Shown here: positions 16,104 to 24,994 of the stretch, in pieces | Position numbering within the stretch: the first letter of the stretch is position 1 | How the letters are laid out: every line of letters begins with the position of its first letter | DNA from: Bacteroidales bacterium | Lineage (GTDB): Bacteria; Bacteroidota; Bacteroidia; Bacteroidales; VadinHA17 | Reading direction: 5' to 3' | DNA length: 33,430 bases | Assembly: GCA_003152835.1 (NCBI GenBank) | Contig: PMBC01000095.1 | Span: 7,578-41,007 of the forward strand | Notes under the pieces: generated by a model | Database searches by the model: none | The model's input: the letters and a program-made list of their open reading frames with translations, nothing else | Told to the model about the DNA's origin: nothing | Program-made: the position numbers and the translations under genes

Positions 16104-17408
16104 TTAAGTTTTATCTGGAACATCCAGCTTACCATATATCACGGAGAGTCCAGCAGCCATCCTGTCGAGCGACAGCTCTGATCTTACCCTCATTCTCCCG
16201 GTCTCTCCAAGCTTTTTCCTCAAAACATCATCTTTAAGCACTTTCAGCAGCGACGATGCCAGTTCTCCGGTTGTATCAGGGGAATAGATTATTCCTCCGC
16301 CGGTAGTTTTTATTATTTCAGGAAATGCTCCTGTAGCCGGCTGTACAACAGGGATACCTGCACCATTTGCCTCGAGGATATAGAGGCCATACCCGTCATA
16401 TTTTCGCACAGGAACGCTTATTACATCGATATTAGTAAAGAACTCCATCTTCCCATTTCCCTGGAATTCAGGATATATCCTCACACTTTTCTCAAATCCT
16501 TTTTCCCTTATTTTTTTAATCTGAGAGGATATGAATGTTTTATCATCACTTGTAGAGCCTCCGCAGACATGTAAAGTCAGGTCCTTCAGATCTATTCCTG
16601 ATTTTAATTCAATGAATGCATCAACGAGTTTATCGAATCCGTTCATATGGTTTACCCTGCAGAAATAACCAACTGCCGGAGGCTTTACTTCTTTCTTTTG
16701 TCCCTCAGTCGGGTCCGGATCAAAACCGAGAGGCACAACAGCAATGTTATCACCTTTCATCCCGGTTTTCTCTATAAATATCTCCTTGTAATAATTGCTA
16801 GGCGTAACGAAATAATCAATTGCCTCTGACTCACGTGCTATCATCTCCCAGGCTCTTCCACGGTAAGGCTCGGCCATTTCGTCTATCCAGTCATCCTCAT
16901 TTAGAAGGGAACAAACTATTTTGACATTAATTCTCTTTTTAAGTTGTTTTGCAAGGCCTATGATAAGAGCGTTTGACATATGTATAACATCAGGAGAGCC
17001 TTCATTCCCGAGGTATTTTACGAGCCTGTCGACCTCATTGGCACGGAATGCACTTCCGCCCGTTATCATATTCAATGTGAGCTCCTCCATTCCCTCGGTT
17101 CTTGTCGTGCCTGCCTGACGCGCCGCCAGATTCAGCAAAGGACCTGAATCAAATAATTTATCCAAAAAGGCTGGCATGTTTCGAAGCAGCTTCACCTTTT
17201 CCCTGAGGTACAATGAGATTGCCCCAAAGAATACTTTATCATCAAAACCATATTCTGAAGTGTTTTTACCTGGTGGAAGGTAGAGCGGGATTGCTTTTGC
17301 GGTTGTTCCGGGGACTTTACGCATTGCCCTGAGATATAGCATATCACGATAGCAGTTACCGCAGTAAAATGAACCACCGGAACCGGTTATCAGGTAAACA
17401 ATTTTCAT
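16104..17408 (-). CDS. GT4-like glycosyltransferase with N-terminal CGNC motif
   Basis: This 434-residue protein has two Rossmann-like halves of the GT-B fold. The N-terminal half starts with ITGSGGSFYCGNCYRDML (C16, C19); the C-terminal half carries the donor site, seen as VGYFCRVNHMNGFDKLVDAF and YDGYGLYILEANGAGIPVV, followed by ATGAFPEII. The last part matches the E-x7-E loop region of GT4 enzymes, which transfer a sugar from a nucleotide donor. The CGNC pair near the start is typical of a GT4 subgroup in which the glycine-rich loop carries cysteines; its role is unknown. It overlaps the upstream propeller gene by 4 bases (ATGA) and sits 12 bases before the ABC ATPase. A glycan or glycolipid linked to the ABC exporter is possible. 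The acceptor is unknown. Confidence 0.87.
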   Translation of the reverse strand: MKIVYLITGSGGSFYCGNCYRDMLYLRAMRKVPGTTAKAIPLYLPPGKNTSEYGFDDKVFFGAISLYLREKVKLLRNMPAFLDKLFDSGPLLNLAARQAGTTRTEGMEELTLNMITGGSAFRANEVDRLVKYLGNEGSPDVIHMSNALIIGLAKQLKKRINVKIVCSLLNEDDWIDEMAEPYRGRAWEMIARESEAIDYFVTPSNYYKEIFIEKTGMKGDNIAVVPLGFDPDPTEGQKKEVKPPAVGYFCRVNHMNGFDKLVDAFIELKSGIDLKDLTLHVCGGSTSDDKTFISSQIKKIREKGFEKSVRIYPEFQGNGKMEFFTNIDVISVPVRKYDGYGLYILEANGAGIPVVQPATGAFPEIIKTTGGGIIYSPDTTGELASSLLKVLKDDVLRKKLGETGRMRVRSELSLDRMAAGLSVIYGKLDVPDKT

Positions 17409-18535
17409 TTTTTCACAACGTTTTTATTTCCAAAAGCAAGTATTCTCCCATCTTCAGTAAGAAAATAAAACATATCATCGGCAACTGCAGGTGAACTTGT
17501 AACAGGTGAACCGGCGTTAAAGCTCCACAGCTTCTTTCCGTCCTTTAACGAGAGCATATAAATATTACCGTCACTGCTGCCTACCAGCACTTTAGAGGGT
17601 GTAATTACTGCCGAACCTTTTATGCTGCCATTAGTACGGTATTTCCAGAGTAACTTTCCTGAGGAAGAATCATAGCAATAAATGAACTTATCATCCCTGC
17701 CAATAATGACAAAATTCCCGTCAGTTGCAGGAATAGACATGATTGAACCTGACCCGTCAGCAAGTCCGGTTTTCCAGGCTAATTTACCCTTTACCATATC
17801 AACGCAATAAAAATTGCCATCATAATCACCGAAATATGCTTTCTGACCTGAGAGGGCAGGAGAGGCTGCAATATAAACTCCAATATTTATCGTGTCCCTT
17901 TCCTTGCCTGTGACAGGGTCAACCACCCTCAGGAAACCATCGCAGCCACCAAAAACGATCTTGTTCTCTGACACTGCCGGCGTTCCATTTATATAATTCT
18001 CTGTTTCCAGGGTCCACATTTTCCTGCCTGAATCAGGATCAAGACAGTAAAGACAATAATCATAGCTTCCGAAGATTAGTCCTGCACGCTTTCCGGCAAT
18101 CCATATATTAGCTGATCCTGCAATCTGATTTCCTGCCTTAAATGTCCAGGCCGGCTTCCCGCTTGATTTTCCAAGGGCTATAAATAACCCATTGTCGCTG
18201 CCGAAAAATACCTTGTCACCATAAACCAGCGGAGGCGCTGTAACCGCACTTCCGGCATCATAGGTCCAGCTTATTTTTTTATCAATCCCTACAGCAAAGA
18301 TTGTTCCCTTGTCATTTCCAAAAAAGAGAAGCCCCTCGCTGATCACAGGCGAAGATTGCGATTTCGAACCAGTAGGAAGACTCCATAGCAGACCAGGATT
18401 TGAAGGCAATTCATTTTTCAAGCTTCCGGAAAGATCACTTTTACCTCTGAACATAGGCCATTCACTGGCAGGCACCTGTGCGAATGAAAGCGCTGGAACA
18501 AAGAGTAATAATATAACCTGAAAATACTTTTTCAT
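17405..18535 (-). CDS. Secreted PQQ-like beta-propeller protein (BamB-like)
   Basis: The product has 376 residues with a signal peptide (1-19, cleavage near FAQ) and then the WPMFRG motif (27-32). Seven or eight short blades follow at intervals of about 40 residues, each ending with a GK-x-x-W segment: KPAWTFKAG, RKMWTLETE, KLAWKTGLAD, KLLWKYRTNG, KKLWSFNAG. Between them are repeated V-x-FG-x-D/Y-x-G strands. It is the most regular of the four WPxFRG propellers here and resembles BamB, but the setting does not suggest outer-membrane assembly. It lies 3 bases after the HydA-like gene and overlaps the glycosyltransferase by 4, so it links the redox and export parts of the operon. No ligand or catalytic residue can be assigned. 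Confidence 0.9.
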   Translation of the reverse strand: MKKYFQVILLLFVPALSFAQVPASEWPMFRGKSDLSGSLKNELPSNPGLLWSLPTGSKSQSSPVISEGLLFFGNDKGTIFAVGIDKKISWTYDAGSAVTAPPLVYGDKVFFGSDNGLFIALGKSSGKPAWTFKAGNQIAGSANIWIAGKRAGLIFGSYDYCLYCLDPDSGRKMWTLETENYINGTPAVSENKIVFGGCDGFLRVVDPVTGKERDTINIGVYIAASPALSGQKAYFGDYDGNFYCVDMVKGKLAWKTGLADGSGSIMSIPATDGNFVIIGRDDKFIYCYDSSSGKLLWKYRTNGSIKGSAVITPSKVLVGSSDGNIYMLSLKDGKKLWSFNAGSPVTSSPAVADDMFYFLTEDGRILAFGNKNVVKK

Positions 18536-18538
18536 TAT

Positions 18539-19603
18539 CTAATCCTTTAAATGGCCGAGCGCTCCTGTCGGACATATATCAATAACCTTATCCGTTTGAG
18601 TCGTGAGTATATTGCTGAACTCATCTGTCAGCGGTTCAGAAATTATTGAAACAAAGCCCCTGTTAATAAAACAAAGAGCCGGTTCATCATTCCTGTCCTC
18701 GCAAACCCTTACGCAAAGTCCGCATTTTATACACTTGGCATTTTCAAAAATCAGGCCGGTTTTATAGTTTATCTTTTTAGTTATATGAGAATTTACAACT
18801 TTACCAACCGGATCCTTAAGTGAAAACTCCTGTGCAAGTTCTCTTAACCTGCAATCACCGGCAGCCCTGCAATCGCAATGCATACAACTTTCAGCTTCTG
18901 TGCCGGCTGTGCGGAAATCATTAACTTCCCTGAACCGGGGAGCATCATTTTTTGACTCTTTGATCCATTCTTTAAGCTCTGATTCCTCAAGGTGGCCAAT
19001 ACGTGAAGAGAAGCGCTTTCTTATACCTTCAATATTATCCCTTCTTCCTATCTTCAACATGGACAGGTCATTCTCCCCGATATTCTGAAAAACAAAAAGC
19101 TGGATGTTCCTTATTGAAACAGAAAGATCAATTTTCTTCCTGCGGCATGCGTTCTCACAATAACCCGGACAGGTTGCACATCGAATCTCCCTGGAATCAA
19201 GTCCGGAAAGTGAAAGTTCAACAGCTTCCCTTACCTTGCCATCCGCAAGCAACCTGTTCATTTTTGGAATGTTATAACCGGCAGGACATACAACCCTGCA
19301 TGGAGCTTCACACTCAGCCCGGTGTTCAGAAAGAAGCAGCTCAACGGCTTTTTTCCTCAGGTGAATCACTTCATCAGATGCCGCATCAATTTCCATCCCT
19401 TCCTGAACAATTGCAGAACATGACGGTATGAAGTCATTTTTCAGGTTATTCTTCACCATACAAACCATGCAGGATGAATAGTGTTCAATACCATCTTTAT
19501 GGCAAAGTACAGGTATGTGAATACCCGCCTTACTGGCAGCATCGAGGATAGTCGAGCCATCGGTGGCTTCCACAATTATGTTATTGATTCTGATCTTTGG
19601 CAT
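18539..19603 (-). CDS. HydA/NuoG-like iron-sulfur protein lacking a catalytic domain
   Basis: The 354-residue cytoplasmic protein begins with a plant-type [2Fe-2S] domain (1-78; ligands C34, C45, C48, C62), as in NuoG and HydA. Next comes a Fer4_20-type region as in GltD and dihydropyrimidine dehydrogenase (C98, C102, C106; then C142, C145, C149, C153). A second cysteine group (C240, C243, C245, C251) and a ferredoxin site (C291, C294, C297, C301 with C344-P) follow. There is no [FeFe]-hydrogenase H-cluster domain and no molybdopterin domain. It overlaps the NuoE-NuoF fusion gene by 23 bases, so it is almost certainly its electron-transfer partner. It could pass electrons from NADH to another protein, perhaps the membrane ferredoxins of the same operon; that link is inference. 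Confidence 0.88.
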   Translation of the reverse strand: MPKIRINNIIVEATDGSTILDAASKAGIHIPVLCHKDGIEHYSSCMVCMVKNNLKNDFIPSCSAIVQEGMEIDAASDEVIHLRKKAVELLLSEHRAECEAPCRVVCPAGYNIPKMNRLLADGKVREAVELSLSGLDSREIRCATCPGYCENACRRKKIDLSVSIRNIQLFVFQNIGENDLSMLKIGRRDNIEGIRKRFSSRIGHLEESELKEWIKESKNDAPRFREVNDFRTAGTEAESCMHCDCRAAGDCRLRELAQEFSLKDPVGKVVNSHITKKINYKTGLIFENAKCIKCGLCVRVCEDRNDEPALCFINRGFVSIISEPLTDEFSNILTTQTDKVIDICPTGALGHLKD

Positions 19604-22004
19604 TGATATTCACTATTTCAACTGCATTATCACGACATACAACCCGGCAATTGTCACATTTTGTGCAAAGCTGCTGATCAATTTCATGTTTTTCATATGG
19701 CTTAAAACTGATTGCCTGAACCGGACACTCCTGGAAACACCTGGTGCATCCAGTGCAATTATCTGTTATCTCGTACCTTATCAGTTCGCGGCATTTCTTT
19801 GCCGGGCAATATCCGTTTGCATGAGCCTCATATTCCTGCCTGAAGTACAGCAGACCTGTAATAACAGGGTTCGGAGCGGATTTGCCAAGCCCGCAAAGAC
19901 TTCCGTTCTTCACATCTATGCATAATTTCTCCAGCTGATCTATTTCGGATTTATCTGCTTTCCCTTCGCTCAGCCTGGTGAGGATATCAAGCATATGTTT
20001 TGTTCCAACCCTGCAGAAAGTGCATTTGCCGCATGACTGTTTATGAGTGAATGTCAGAAAGTATTTTGCAACATCAACCATGCAATCTGTATCATCCAGG
20101 ACAACCAGTCCGCCGGAACCCATCATAGCGCCCATCTTTTGCAATTCCTCGTAATCGACAGGAGTATCCGCCATTGCCGCAGGGATACATCCTCCCGAGG
20201 GTCCTCCGATCTGAACTGCCTTGAAAGTTCTGCCCTCAGCAACACCGAGACCAATCTTCTCCACGATGTCACTGATTGTTATTCCCATAGGTACTTCAAT
20301 CAGTCCTCCCTTTGATATCTTCCCTGCAAGTGCAAATACTTTCGTCCCTTTGCTTTTATCGGTGCCGATTGCGCTGAAGGCTTCTGCACCATTATTTATA
20401 ATCCATGGGACAAGAGAAAGCGTTTCTACATTGTTGACCAGTGTAGGTTTGCCCATAAATCCTTTTACAGCAGGGTAGGGAGGTCGCAGATGAGGGGTTC
20501 CCCGTTTGCCTTCAAGGGAGGCTATCAGCGCAGTCTCTTCACCGCATACAAAGGCTCCAGCTCCCTCAAAAATCCTGATATCGAACGAATAAAGTGTATT
20601 TAGTACACTTATTCCGAGAATACCTTTTTCATAGCATTGCTTTAATGCATTTCTAACTCTTGAAACAGCAAGAGGATATTCGGCCCTGATATAAAAAATG
20701 CCTTGATGTGCACCGGTTGCAAAACCTGCTATCAGCATTCCTTCAATTACCCTGAAAGGGAAAGATTCTAAAAGCATCCTGTCCATAAAGGCTCCGGGGT
20801 CGCCCTCATCTCCGTTGCAGACTATGAATTTTTCAGATGACCTGGTTCCGGAAAATATTTCCCATTTTCTACCTGTTAAAAATCCTGCTCCTCCTCGTCC
20901 CCGCAGTCCGCTCTTCATAACTGTCAATACAATATTATCAGGTTCAGACATGCTCAGGCAGTATCTTATTGCTTTAAACCCGCCGAAGAGCATATATTCA
21001 TCAATTGATTCGGGAGAGAGAATCCCTCCACCATCAGTTGCCAGCCGGACCTGCCGGCTCAGGAAGTTGCTGAGATATTTTTCCCTTAGTTCGCCTGGAA
21101 TGTTGACAGGGCTATTAACCATATCATCCGATATAAAAGTATCGGCAAATTCCGTTATTCTGAATTTTATTTTCTTATCAATCCGGCCTGGCTTTACATG
21201 CTTAATAAGTATTTCTTCAACTTGCTCTTCCCTGACATTGGTATACCGGTAGTGAACATTTTCTTTTGTGACTATTTCAAGCAAGGGAGTCTGGTTGCAA
21301 ACCCCGACACATCCTACAGGCTTAATTTTTATATTGAGGGCATATCCTTCCTTTATTTCAAGCAGTCTCGAAAGTATCTCTTTGCTGCCGCCGGCAACGC
21401 AGCATGATCCAAGTCCGATTCGCACTTCAGCATCTGATTCGTCTTCATGTGCCTCTTTCTGAAGATGGATTTCTTTTTGCCTCGTCCTGAGAAAATCATT
21501 AATTATCTCATCAGCCTGGGTCGGTTTCACGTGACCATAGGTTTTTCCGTCAATCTGAACCACCGGAGCCAGAGTGCAGCAACCCAGACATGCCACTTCC
21601 TCAAGTGAGAAGAGGTTATCGGGAGAAGTAAGCCTGTCGTCATTTATTTTAAGCGCTCTTTTAAATGATTCTGAAATGAGCTGTGAGCCTTTAACATGGC
21701 AGGCTGTACCGGCACATACCTTAATAATATGCCTTCCTGCAGGAAGATGCCTGAACTGAGAGTAAAATGTCGACACACCCGAGATCTGTCCCGGTGTGAT
21801 ATCAGTCAGCTCGCAAATGAGCCTGAGGGCTTCAGAGGGAATGTGATTCAGCTTTTTCTGAACCTCCTGAAGGATTTGAATTACCTTGTCTTTTTCCCTG
21901 CCTGTGGAAGCAACTACTTCTTCGACAGCCGATTTAATAAGGTTGACATCAGCTGGTTTGCAGCCACAAACGTCATTTGCAATATGTGTGTTTTCTTCAA
22001 TCAC
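19581..22004 (-). CDS. HydC-HydB (NuoE-NuoF) fusion: NADH-binding flavin iron-sulfur subunit
   Basis: This 807-residue protein joins several redox modules. (1) NuoE/HydC thioredoxin-like [2Fe-2S] domain, about 18-175, ligands C97, C102, C139, C143. (2) A second thioredoxin-like [2Fe-2S] domain, about 193-270 (C201 or C202, C232, C236), as at the N-terminus of HydB. (3) NuoF core with the FMN/NADH loop GRGGAGF (369-375), GDEGDPGAFMDR (398-409) and an SLBB segment. (4) The NuoF [4Fe-4S] site C658, C661, C664, C704. (5) A C-terminal 2[4Fe-4S] ferredoxin (C750/753/756/760 and C780/783/786/790). The enzyme would oxidise NADH or reduce NAD+ in the cytoplasm. The start is GTG at 22004, overlapping the upstream stop as GTGA. 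The electron-bifurcating HydBC class has these domains, but on two proteins; bifurcation here is not shown. Confidence 0.93.
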   Translation of the reverse strand: MIEENTHIANDVCGCKPADVNLIKSAVEEVVASTGREKDKVIQILQEVQKKLNHIPSEALRLICELTDITPGQISGVSTFYSQFRHLPAGRHIIKVCAGTACHVKGSQLISESFKRALKINDDRLTSPDNLFSLEEVACLGCCTLAPVVQIDGKTYGHVKPTQADEIINDFLRTRQKEIHLQKEAHEDESDAEVRIGLGSCCVAGGSKEILSRLLEIKEGYALNIKIKPVGCVGVCNQTPLLEIVTKENVHYRYTNVREEQVEEILIKHVKPGRIDKKIKFRITEFADTFISDDMVNSPVNIPGELREKYLSNFLSRQVRLATDGGGILSPESIDEYMLFGGFKAIRYCLSMSEPDNIVLTVMKSGLRGRGGAGFLTGRKWEIFSGTRSSEKFIVCNGDEGDPGAFMDRMLLESFPFRVIEGMLIAGFATGAHQGIFYIRAEYPLAVSRVRNALKQCYEKGILGISVLNTLYSFDIRIFEGAGAFVCGEETALIASLEGKRGTPHLRPPYPAVKGFMGKPTLVNNVETLSLVPWIINNGAEAFSAIGTDKSKGTKVFALAGKISKGGLIEVPMGITISDIVEKIGLGVAEGRTFKAVQIGGPSGGCIPAAMADTPVDYEELQKMGAMMGSGGLVVLDDTDCMVDVAKYFLTFTHKQSCGKCTFCRVGTKHMLDILTRLSEGKADKSEIDQLEKLCIDVKNGSLCGLGKSAPNPVITGLLYFRQEYEAHANGYCPAKKCRELIRYEITDNCTGCTRCFQECPVQAISFKPYEKHEIDQQLCTKCDNCRVVCRDNAVEIVNINAKDQNQ

Positions 22005-23692
22005 TTCTCAGAAACACAATAAAGGTTTTCCTTTCCCCGTATAAAAATAAGGCCCTCGGAAAATGATGGTGTGCAATCCGATGATTCGCCAATTGAAGAT
22101 TCAGAGACAAGCTCAAATTTCTCTGATTTCTTTACAATGTGCATCTTTCCGGTTCTGTCAAGAAACCATACCTTATTATCTGCAATAATCGGGGAAGCAT
22201 AAAACGGATCCATGAAATAATGTGTCCATAAGGTATCGCCTTTCTGGGCATTATAACAGGCTACATCACCATATCCTGTAGCGACGAAAAGGAACTCATC
22301 GGTCGCGACCGGACTGGATACATCAGGGGTATAAGTATTGTCTTCCCACTTTGATGATGCAGGCGTGCCTGGAAGTATTGCCACCAGCTTTGCATAATCA
22401 GTCACTGAATATGCCATTGTACTGTTGACAGCTGCCGAAGGAGCGACATCACCACTCAGGCAGTCGAACGACCACAGCAGCTTACCGGTTGCTGCATCAA
22501 ATCCGGCAGTTGCAGGATTTCCATTAATAACCACCTGCGTTACATTGCCGAAGTGAGCCAATACTGGTGAGGACCATACCGGCCTTCCGGAACGCAGAGT
22601 TTCCCATTTTAACACTCCGGTTTCAATATCGAATCCCATAAGTGAAAGTTTCTTATCAGAATCATATTGAACAATAAGAGTATTTTCAAATATTATAAGT
22701 GACGAAGAATAGCCGTATGTAGTGCCTGGAACTCCCAGGTTGGTGGACCAGAGCTTCTTCCCATCATGAGTGAGGCTTATCAGGTTACCGTTCGCAAACA
22801 CGGCGCAAACCGCTTTGCTGCTGGCTGCAACAGTTGATACTGCAAGTCCGGCATCTACAGACATCTGCGGCAGAGCAGATGGTTCACCCGGGATCCCGGA
22901 AGCAGACGCAGTCCATTGTATTTTGCCGGAATTCTTATTATAGCAGTATACCTTGCAAAGAAGACCTTCAGCACCTGTAACGAAAAGCTTATCATCCCAT
23001 ATCACTGGTGAGCTCTTTCCTTTGCCCGGGATCGCAACGCTCCATTTTATATTTTTACCGGTACCGACATTCCATTCAGTCGGATAACCGCTTCCTCCGG
23101 CTATACCTCTGGAATCTTCACCCCTGAAGAAAGGGAAATTTGTTTTGCCGGGCCTGAAGGTATCGGTTTGACCGAATTTAACGGCAACCTTTTTACCCGC
23201 TGACGACGTCGCTTGCAGGTCAGGCAAATTGCTGCGGAGCATAAAGGAGGCGATAACGGCTCCGACTATGATTATTGCCGCCGATGCTAAGAGATATTTT
23301 CTGTATTTGTTCCTGTCGGCTGAAAGATCAGGTTTTGAACCTGGAATTACAGGCATTATCTTCTCATTCCCGGCAATGATTCGCTGACATAAAACGAATA
23401 CTATTGCTCCGGCAAGAAGAAGATAGGAGCCGGTCTCGACCTGGCGTCTTGAAGTAAAATATGCTTTTCTTGCCATCAGGTCCATTGCTCTCAACTGAGC
23501 TGCTTTTTCAGCATTGTCCTGATTATTGTCAAATTGTTCCCTGATCGTAAGAAGAGCTGGATTATCAAGCGGATTCACGCTCTTCAGCTGAGCCAGGCTG
23601 AAAATCATTATAATGGCGATTATAATTGTAAAACCGCCTGCCACCTGGCTGATCCCTGTTAATATGCTGATATCTTTTTCGCTGAACTTCAT
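22001..23692 (-). CDS. Membrane-anchored PQQ-like beta-propeller with three N-terminal helices
   Basis: The 563-residue protein has three predicted membrane helices (about 15-35, 87-105, 132-152). They are separated by a polar segment rich in Asn/Gln/Arg (about 37-85), and a periplasmic propeller runs from about 180 onward. The propeller opens with FPFFRG (186-191), a variant of WPxFRG, then GTGKNIKWSVAIPGKGKSSPVIW. Blades carry NSGKIQWTAS, DGKKLWSTNLG, TGVLKWETLR and TGKLLWSFD. The multi-helix anchor is unusual for this fold and suggests direct contact with a membrane partner. The neighbours are the NapH-like ferredoxin (4 bases upstream) and the NADH subunit (GTGA overlap), so it may join the membrane and cytoplasmic redox parts. 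No redox cofactor ligands are evident. Confidence 0.87.
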   Translation of the reverse strand: MKFSEKDISILTGISQVAGGFTIIIAIIMIFSLAQLKSVNPLDNPALLTIREQFDNNQDNAEKAAQLRAMDLMARKAYFTSRRQVETGSYLLLAGAIVFVLCQRIIAGNEKIMPVIPGSKPDLSADRNKYRKYLLASAAIIIVGAVIASFMLRSNLPDLQATSSAGKKVAVKFGQTDTFRPGKTNFPFFRGEDSRGIAGGSGYPTEWNVGTGKNIKWSVAIPGKGKSSPVIWDDKLFVTGAEGLLCKVYCYNKNSGKIQWTASASGIPGEPSALPQMSVDAGLAVSTVAASSKAVCAVFANGNLISLTHDGKKLWSTNLGVPGTTYGYSSSLIIFENTLIVQYDSDKKLSLMGFDIETGVLKWETLRSGRPVWSSPVLAHFGNVTQVVINGNPATAGFDAATGKLLWSFDCLSGDVAPSAAVNSTMAYSVTDYAKLVAILPGTPASSKWEDNTYTPDVSSPVATDEFLFVATGYGDVACYNAQKGDTLWTHYFMDPFYASPIIADNKVWFLDRTGKMHIVKKSEKFELVSESSIGESSDCTPSFSEGLIFIRGKENLYCVSEK

Positions 23693-23696
23693 TTCT

Positions 23697-24965
23697 TTAA
23701 TTTTTAACTTCTACCGGGCAATATTTAAAGCATCGTCCGCAACTGTAACATTTTCCCTGGTGCGGTTTATAACCTATCCTGGAGCGTTTCGTTGTAAGAG
23801 ATACAAGGCTTATGCCAAGAGATAATCCAAGGAATGCGCCTGCCCATGGTGAAGCTTTCCTGAATCGTTCAATTATTTTCATTTCCCCGGCAAAAAGCTC
23901 TTTTTCTGTTTTACCTGCTTCTTTAAAGGCGACTGCAGCCTTAGATACGGCTTCGACGCCGGTCACTTTTTCGTTTCTTATCTCTTTAGCAAGTCTTACA
24001 TCCCTGTTTATTGAAGCCAGCGAAGGGGCAAGATTATAAAAAACAAGGGCACCGGCAGCAGTGAAGAAAGGAATCAGCAGCAGGTAAATGATGAATCGCT
24101 TGCGGGCTTTTCCCGGGTTTTCGCTGCTTATAATGCTTATTGAAGGAAGAATCGCATCGTAGGGGCATGCTTCCTCGCACAATCTGCATTCAGTACATTC
24201 GGCAGGAGTAATAGACAGGTGTTTACCGGCAAACCTGGAAAATATGCTGAGAAGAACACCATATGGACAAAGATACCTGCAATAGGGCCTGTTAATAAAA
24301 ATACCGGCCAGGAGGAGCAGAGCACCGAAAATAATCATTGTGTAGGTGGCATTCAGCCTGAAAATACCTACAAACGGATCATACCTGCATATAATGAACT
24401 GGTTCCCGGTAGCGGCAAACAATACTGCGGCTGTCAGATATATAAAAGGTACAGCAGCCATTATTGATTCCACCGGTTTTGGTAGTTTGACCGGAATAAA
24501 CCCGGTCAGTTCCTGGATAGCACCTAAAGGGCAGACTCCGGCGCAGAATACTCTGCCGAATGCAAGTGCGAAGAGTAGTGGAATTATAAAAAAGAGAAGG
24601 GCTGTAAGCGGAATGGAATACCCGTTATTAAAGAGAGCCAGTGCGACATTCTGAACCGAACCTACTGCGCAGATACATCCCTCACGGTAAAACCCGAAGT
24701 AAGCCAGGGAAAAAACAGATAACCAGACAAGTCCCTCTCTTGATCTTTTATATATTGCAAGCCATACAGCTGCGGAGAGGGCAAGGATCAGAACAGCAAC
24801 ATCAACATATTGCCATCCCTGAGCTCTCTGAAGAGCAAGCTGGTCAGTCGGGTAAACATATCCTGATTCAAACTCCGGTCGTGGGAACCTGTCCTGGGCG
24901 TAGAGTACGGTATGCCAGCAGATAAGCAGAAGCAATATTATATATGGGATATACTTTCTTTTCAT
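23697..24965 (-). CDS. NapH/NosR-like membrane 4Fe-4S protein
   Basis: This 422-residue polytopic protein starts with a signal-like helix (1-23, LYAQ). Membrane helices lie near 53-72, 80-93, 118-137, 168-186, 207-224, 291-310 and 375-391. Two C-x3-C-P motifs next to helices (C141/C145-P and C229/C233-P) are the hallmark of NapH and the NosR C-terminal half, where they serve in quinol oxidation. Two [4Fe-4S] sites follow: C257, C260, C263, C267-P, and at the extreme C-terminus C406, C409, C412, C416-P. An additional C97-x-C99 pair sits near helix 2. The periplasmic FMN domain of true NosR is missing. It pairs with the NapG-like gene upstream (29-base gap). It would move electrons between the quinone pool, or cytoplasmic carriers, and the periplasm. 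Confidence 0.9.
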   Translation of the reverse strand: MKRKYIPYIILLLLICWHTVLYAQDRFPRPEFESGYVYPTDQLALQRAQGWQYVDVAVLILALSAAVWLAIYKRSREGLVWLSVFSLAYFGFYREGCICAVGSVQNVALALFNNGYSIPLTALLFFIIPLLFALAFGRVFCAGVCPLGAIQELTGFIPVKLPKPVESIMAAVPFIYLTAAVLFAATGNQFIICRYDPFVGIFRLNATYTMIIFGALLLLAGIFINRPYCRYLCPYGVLLSIFSRFAGKHLSITPAECTECRLCEEACPYDAILPSISIISSENPGKARKRFIIYLLLIPFFTAAGALVFYNLAPSLASINRDVRLAKEIRNEKVTGVEAVSKAAVAFKEAGKTEKELFAGEMKIIERFRKASPWAGAFLGLSLGISLVSLTTKRSRIGYKPHQGKCYSCGRCFKYCPVEVKN

Positions 24966-24994
24966 ACTGTGGTTCTTGTTGCTCGGTGCTCGGT

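Noticed and set aside
19003-21252. Plus-strand ORFs of about 140 codons opposite the iron-sulfur genes
   Set aside because: They are antisense shadows of well-supported redox genes.
18539-22004. Possible [FeFe]-hydrogenase
   Set aside because: The HydC-HydB and HydA-like N-terminal domains are present, but no H-cluster domain or its cysteine motifs exist in any of the twelve genes.
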